NCBI GenBank assembly: GCA_002067325.1
Contig: MVQY01000038.1
Location: 1-48,106 of the forward strand
Source of the DNA: Methanobacterium sp. PtaU1.Bin097
GTDB lineage: Archaea > Methanobacteriota > Methanobacteria > Methanobacteriales > Methanobacteriaceae
Length of the DNA stretch: 48,106 nt
Direction: 5' to 3'
Part shown: piece by piece, positions 44,695 through 48,106 of the stretch
How positions within the stretch are numbered: the first letter of the stretch is position 1
Layout of the letters: each line of letters begins with the position of its first letter
The notes under the pieces: generated by a model
The model's input: the letters and a program-made list of their open reading frames with translations, nothing else
The model's database searches: none
Told to the model about the DNA's origin: nothing
Position numbers and translations under genes: made by a program

Positions 44695-45918
44695 ATGAAA
44701 GCAAAATCAGTTAAAATTAAAGAAGGAATCTACTGGGTAGGTGTCTTGGATTGGGATATAAGGACTTATCACGGTTACACTCTTAATGGAACAAGTTACA
44801 ACGCCTATCTGGTGTTTGGAGAAGATAAAGTAGCTTTAATCGACAACACATATCCCGGGTCTTCTGATCAGATGTGGGGTAGAATACAGGATGCCTTCCA
44901 GAAAGAGGGAAAGGACCTACAAATAGATGTGGTAGTACAAAATCACGTGGAAAAAGACCACAGTGGAGCGTTACTGGAAATTCATAAGAAATTCCCAGAG
45001 TCCCCCATATACTGCACAGAAATCGCGGTGAAAGGTCTCCTGAAACATTACCCCGCCCTGGAGGGTGCTGATTTTAAAGTGGTTACCACGGGAGATACCC
45101 TGGATCTGGGAGGGAAAACACTGGCCTTTTTAGATGCATTCTTACTACACTGGCCGGACAGCATGTTCACCTTACTGGTAGAAGAGGGTATATTATTCCC
45201 AAACGATGCATTTGGACAGCACCTGTGCTTTGCCCAGCGTTATGCCGATGAGATACCAGAACATGTTCTTATGGACGGTGCCCAGAAGTTCTATGCAAAC
45301 CTGATCACCCCATTATCCAAGCTGGTGCTAAAGAAGTTCAAAGAAGTCCAGGATTTAGGTCTTCTGGAGCAGATTGAGATGATAGCCCCATCTCATGGGC
45401 AGATATGGACCGATCCCATGAAAATAATCGGAGCCTACAGTGACTGGGCCACGGGAGCTTGCAAAGATAAAATAACCATCATCTACGACACCATGCACTA
45501 TTCCACCCAGAAGATGGCCCATGCCATAGCAGAAGGTGCTATGAGCGAAGGAGTAGATGTGAAAATGTACTACCTTCATGAAGATGAGCGAAGTGAAATA
45601 GTTAAGGACATACTGGACAGCAAGGCCATCGCCCTGGGAGCTCCAACCATCTATGATGAACCATTCCCCTCAGTAGGAGACTTAATATTTTACCTGCGCG
45701 GCCTAAAATTCAACCGAACTGCAAGGGAAAGACTGGCGGTGACATTTGGATCCATGGGAGGCCAAGGTGGTGCCCCTGAAAACCTGGCGGATAATTTAAA
45801 GGACTGCGGGTTCCAGGTTAAAAGCCAGCAGGAATTTTATTATGTCCCAAATGCAGATGAATTAGAACAGTGCTTTATAACCGGACAGAAGTTAGCTCGT
45901 GAGATTAAAAATCTCTAA
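44695..45918 (+). CDS. fprA: Coenzyme F420H2 oxidase (FprA, diiron flavoprotein)
   Basis: A 407-residue enzyme that reduces O2 to water with F420H2. The N-terminal metallo-beta-lactamase domain carries diiron ligands His84, Glu86, Asp88 and His89 in QNHVEKDHSG, with Asp171 in FPNDAFGQH and a later His in APSHGQIW. The C-terminal flavodoxin domain starts near 260 (ITIIYDTMHYSTQKMA) and binds FMN. It is the first gene of an oxygen-defence unit followed by a rubrerythrin. GGAGG lies seven bases before ATG. Regulation by MsvR is likely. Confidence 0.95.
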   Translation: MKAKSVKIKEGIYWVGVLDWDIRTYHGYTLNGTSYNAYLVFGEDKVALIDNTYPGSSDQMWGRIQDAFQKEGKDLQIDVVVQNHVEKDHSGALLEIHKKFPESPIYCTEIAVKGLLKHYPALEGADFKVVTTGDTLDLGGKTLAFLDAFLLHWPDSMFTLLVEEGILFPNDAFGQHLCFAQRYADEIPEHVLMDGAQKFYANLITPLSKLVLKKFKEVQDLGLLEQIEMIAPSHGQIWTDPMKIIGAYSDWATGACKDKITIIYDTMHYSTQKMAHAIAEGAMSEGVDVKMYYLHEDERSEIVKDILDSKAIALGAPTIYDEPFPSVGDLIFYLRGLKFNRTARERLAVTFGSMGGQGGAPENLADNLKDCGFQVKSQQEFYYVPNADELEQCFITGQKLAREIKNL

Positions 45919-45990
45919 ATTTATTTTTTTTGTAAGAATAAAATAATGTAATATGAATGGAGTAATTTATGGTTGAATGGAGGAGTAGAT

Positions 45991-46407
45991 ATGGAGATAA
46001 TAAACGAACATAAACTGGGAGTTTGTAAAGGCACCGAATTAGAAGAAGCTGTCCAGGCAAATTTCAATGGAGAAACCCAGGAAGTGGGTATATATTTAGC
46101 AATGGCCCGTCAGGCACAAAGAGAAGGATTACCAGAAGTAGCAGAAGTCCTCACCAGAATAGCCATTGAAGAAGCCCAGCACGCCGCCCAATTCGCCGAA
46201 CTGGGTGGTATCATAAAACCAACCCTCAAGGAAAACATAGAGATGATGATCGAGGGAGAGACCAAGGCCAACAACGAGAAAAAAGCAGCGGCCAAAAAGG
46301 CAAAGGAATGCGATGTGGACCCCGCCCATGATTTCTTCGATGAAAGTTCCAGAGACGAAGGACGCCACGCCGAGATGCTCAAAGGAATGTTAAGAAGGTA
46401 TTTTTAA
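45991..46407 (+). CDS. Rubrerythrin-like diiron protein without rubredoxin domain
   Basis: About 138 residues. The ferritin-like four-helix bundle has ligand motifs NGETQEVGIYLAMARQA, ALIEEAQHAAQFAE-type IAIEEAQHAAQFAELGG and ESSRDEGRHAEMLKGML, that is, Glu and Glu-x-x-His ligand sets. The usual C-terminal rubredoxin (two Cys-x2-Cys) is missing; only isolated cysteines occur. It probably reduces peroxide with electrons from a separate rubredoxin or flavoprotein. ATG 45991 follows GGAGGAG. It is 72 bases after fprA, in the same direction. The 3' end is repeated at 46424. Confidence 0.9.
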   Translation: MEIINEHKLGVCKGTELEEAVQANFNGETQEVGIYLAMARQAQREGLPEVAEVLTRIAIEEAQHAAQFAELGGIIKPTLKENIEMMIEGETKANNEKKAAAKKAKECDVDPAHDFFDESSRDEGRHAEMLKGMLRRYF

Positions 46408-46436
46408 TTAAAAGAATTTTAAAAAGGTATTTTTAA
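46395..46436 (+). repeat. Direct repeat of the rubrerythrin 3' end
   Basis: AAGGTATTTTTAA at 46395-46407, the last codons and stop, recurs exactly at 46424-46436. Confidence 0.65.
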
Positions 46437-46746
46437 ATTTAAAGTCATTTTCCCCCATATGACTAGATCAGGAGAGAGATAAGACATACCGCCTCCGTTC
46501 TTATTTTTTTTCTCTCCTGTTTATTTTAATTATAATTGCAACATCACAGAAATTCAATTTCAGTGGTCAATTCAAATTATAAATTCAGTACGTGTTTTAT
46601 TGGTGAAGCATCGTTAAAATTGCACCAGCACAGGCTGGTGAATTCATCATGATTTTTTCTTTATTTTTTGTTCATTAGTTATATTAACTAAAAATTTTAT
46701 AAATTAACAGTAGTTAGTTTTTAAATTAGAGTATGGAGGGGAAAAG
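46408..46746. other. Spacer with two stem-loops between rubrerythrin and the amidohydrolase pseudogene
   Basis: 339 AT-rich bases with no ORF. They hold the large stem-loop at 46469-46519, a 6-base hairpin CACCAG/CTGGTG at 46623-46640 and, near 46690-46705, an ATTTTATAAATTAAC stretch that fits a TATA box for the following pseudogene, whose Shine-Dalgarno GGAGGGG is at 46736-46742. Confidence 0.5.
46469..46519. terminator. Two-tier stem-loop, likely terminator or structured RNA
   Basis: CAGGAGAGA (46469-46477) pairs with TCTCTCCTG (46511-46519). Inside, ATAAGA and TCTTAT form a second stem around a loop with CCGCCTCC. The T8 run at 46504-46511 lies on the 3' side. It may terminate the fprA-rubrerythrin transcript, but the nested stems are more elaborate than needed. 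Confidence 0.5.
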
Positions 46747-47829
46747 ATGCCAGGATTAATCGATGTACATCACCACATCGTTCCTAAAGAATATTTGAAA
46801 AATCTTTCAGATCAAGGAGTAAAAAAGGCTTTTAGGGGGTGCGATTTCCCAATTGGAGTGCAGATAAGGCACTTGAAGTAATGGATCGAAACGGTATTTC
46901 TACATCTGTGATCTCAATTTCTGCTCCGGGAGTTTATTTTAGGGATAAAGATCCTTCTATGGAATTTGCCAGAGGATTATCAAGAAAGACCAATGAAATA
47001 TGCGCTGGATTAATTGAGAATCATCCGGAAAGATTCTGTGCTTTTGCTACTCTGCCCCTTCCAGATGTTGATGCTGCTTTGGAAGAACTCGAATATGCCC
47101 TTGACGTGCTGAAACTTGATGGAGTATTTCTTTTATCGAATTATGATGGGTATTATCTTGGTGATACGCGATTTGAAAGGTTATTTTCCGAACTTAACCG
47201 TCGAAAAGTGGCGGTGTTCGTTCATCCGGCTACACCCCCTGGCATCGAGGAAATACACAGGGGAGTCCCTGAATCGATGATAGACGTCTGTTTTGACACC
47301 ACGAGGACAGCACTTTCCCTGATGGTGAATGGTGTGACCAAGAAATATCCTGACGTAAGCTTTATCCTGGCCCATGCTGGTGGTACGATCCCTTACCTGG
47401 CAGCAAGATTAGATATTTTATCCACTCTATTTGCCGGATTAGGAGGTGTAAGTTCTTATATAGCCGAGGGAGTTGATTTGGTTTCCCAATGCTGTTCCCA
47501 AATTACAGGAATCCTTCCCTGATGAACTTAAAATATATATAAAAGTTAAAGATAATATGCTTCTAGAAGGCCCTGATTTTTATCTGAAAAGATTTTACTA
47601 TGATACCGCTGTTTAAGCTTCACCCCACGCTTTTGCAGCTCTCCAAACTCTGGTCGATAGTTCGAAAATAGTACTCGGGTTTGATTATGTTTTCGCGACA
47701 GAAGCCCCCGTACCATTAACTATTAAAGGTGTAAGAGAATATGGGGGCTTTGATGAAAAAGATGTGGCGGCAATCGAGAGAGAAAATGCTATGGGTCTAT
47801 TTCCGAGACTTAAAAAATTTCTAAAATAA
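46747..47829 (+). pseudogene. Amidohydrolase (ACMSD-like) pseudogene with two frameshifts and an in-frame stop
   Basis: ATG 46747 opens MPGLIDVHHHIVPKEYL, the metal-binding start of amidohydrolase-2 proteins, but the frame ends after about 43 codons. The product continues one frame over from FPNWSADKALEVMD. The join would need one more G in the G5 run at 46838. The frame then runs with VAVFVHPATPP and FILAHAGGTIPYLAARLD to about 47480, shifts again, and proceeds VPKLQESFPDEL ... FYLKRFYYDTAV, where a TAA (47614-47616) replaces a sense codon. The frame carries on with ASPHAFAALQTLVDSSK and IERENAMGLFPRLKKFLK to 47829. Three lesions show a decayed gene. Family members decarboxylate or hydrolyse aromatic-type substrates. 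Confidence 0.88.
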
Positions 47830-47846
47830 TTGAAATCTTATAAAGC

Positions 47847-47925
47847 TAATTAGCGAGTCTCTTCAACTCTTATAAATTAATTAATGAGTCTCTTTAATTT
47901 CTTTAATTAGCGAGTCTCTTCAACT
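47847..47925. repeat. Exact 22-bp direct repeat of the NADH-oxidase-like gene 3' end
   Basis: TAATTAGCGAGTCTCTTCAA plus CT at 47904-47925 (last codons and stop of the minus-strand gene) recurs identically at 47847-47868, with a partial copy TAATTAATGAGTCTCTTT at 47878-47895 between them. Confidence 0.8.
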
Positions 47926-48106
47926 TCTCACAGGCATCCTCAGCAGCCAGTATGATGGGATCGATTACCATGGAAAGGGGAGGTGCATAGGAAAATTCCA
48001 TTGCCACGAGTTCATAGCAGGTGACACCCCTGGCTATGGCCAGGGACATGGTATCAATCCTCTCGGCAACCCTTTCCTCGGCGATGATCTGGCAGCCTAT
48101 AATCTT
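47903..48106 (-). CDS. C-terminal end of NADH oxidase / CoA-disulfide reductase-like flavoprotein (5' truncated by window)
   Basis: 67 residues reach the window edge. KIIGCQIIAEERVAERIDTM and FSYAPPLSMVIDPIILAA match the dimerisation domain of the pyridine nucleotide-disulfide oxidoreductase family members that include NADH oxidase and CoA-disulfide reductase. The FAD and NAD domains lie outside the window. It is on the opposite strand from fprA. From memory, an NADH-oxidase gene lies near the MsvR locus in Methanothermobacter also. Confidence 0.85.
   Translation of the reverse strand, partial: KIIGCQIIAEERVAERIDTMSLAIARGVTCYELVAMEFSYAPPLSMVIDPIILAAEDACEKLKRLAN

Noticed and set aside
46839..47522. 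Intact 227-residue amidohydrolase starting at 46839
   Set aside because: The proper start with HHH metal motif lies upstream in another frame and the C-terminus lies downstream in a third register; it is a fragment of a pseudogene.

Overview
The window looks like chromosome from a hydrogenotrophic methanogen of the Methanobacteriales, most likely a Methanobacterium-type organism. The evidence is an F420H2 oxidase next to an MsvR-type regulator, four cobamide (cbi) genes, a CooC-like ATPase, three DUF4013 membrane proteins, the archaeal replication proteins Orc1/Cdc6, DP1 and Hef, AT-rich spacers, TATA-box promoters and GGTGAT/GGAGG ribosome binding sites. From memory, the order Hef - tRNA methyltransferase - pyrB - cdc6 - origin - DUF2299 - cbiB - cbiG - UPF0147 - aldolase - DP1 - cbiH parallels the origin region of Methanothermobacter thermautotrophicus. 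No database was searched.

Layout. Bases 1-1650: the end of an unidentified gene, then an AT-rich three-gene cassette encoding a proteasome-fold Ntn hydrolase, an antitoxin-like small protein and a RelE/ParE-like toxin. Bases 1826-8073: Hef, TrmI, PyrB, Orc1/Cdc6 and a replication origin of about 0.6 kb, with seven origin recognition boxes pointing away from an AT-rich centre. Bases 8074-15640: DUF2299, cbiB, cbiG, UPF0147, a class II aldolase, DNA polymerase D small subunit, an exported protein and a CbiH with a cysteine-rich tail. Bases 15700-20812: TPR and DUF488 proteins, lysA-dapF (lysine), argD (arginine) and a cyclophilin. Bases 20851-26656: GAF protein, small membrane protein, a CDF-transporter/Ogg/unknown operon, a TMEM175-type channel and 3-methyladenine glycosylase. 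Bases 26774-30914: a large malic enzyme with a broken 5' end, rhodanese, a conserved unknown and HisF. Bases 31098-35450: DUF4013 proteins around a flavoprotein and CooC, then tRNA-Arg(TCG). Bases 35447-43635: an AhpD-like protein, a 1729-residue helicase with nuclease-like domain, a DinG/XPD-type helicase and CbiL. Bases 43740-48106: the MsvR / F420H2 oxidase / rubrerythrin oxygen-defence cluster, a decayed amidohydrolase gene and the end of an NADH-oxidase-like flavoprotein.

Working together: the origin block groups an initiator, a replicative polymerase subunit and a fork-repair nuclease around oriC. The cbi genes, spread over the window, supply the corrinoid that methanogens need for methyl transfer. 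The right-hand cluster detoxifies oxygen and peroxide, and its divergent control region carries two TTCG-N8-CGAA boxes.

Most worth a second look: (1) the Ntn-hydrolase/antitoxin/toxin cassette at 297-1646, in which the N-terminal Thr and the Asp17 and Lys33 equivalents are all kept; (2) repeated 'echoes' of gene 3' ends, stop codon included, immediately downstream of at least six genes; (3) a cation transporter sandwiched between winged-helix-like domains; (4) the giant helicase whose nuclease motif appears altered; (5) two frame breaks at G homopolymers, one in a gene with further lesions that is clearly a pseudogene.
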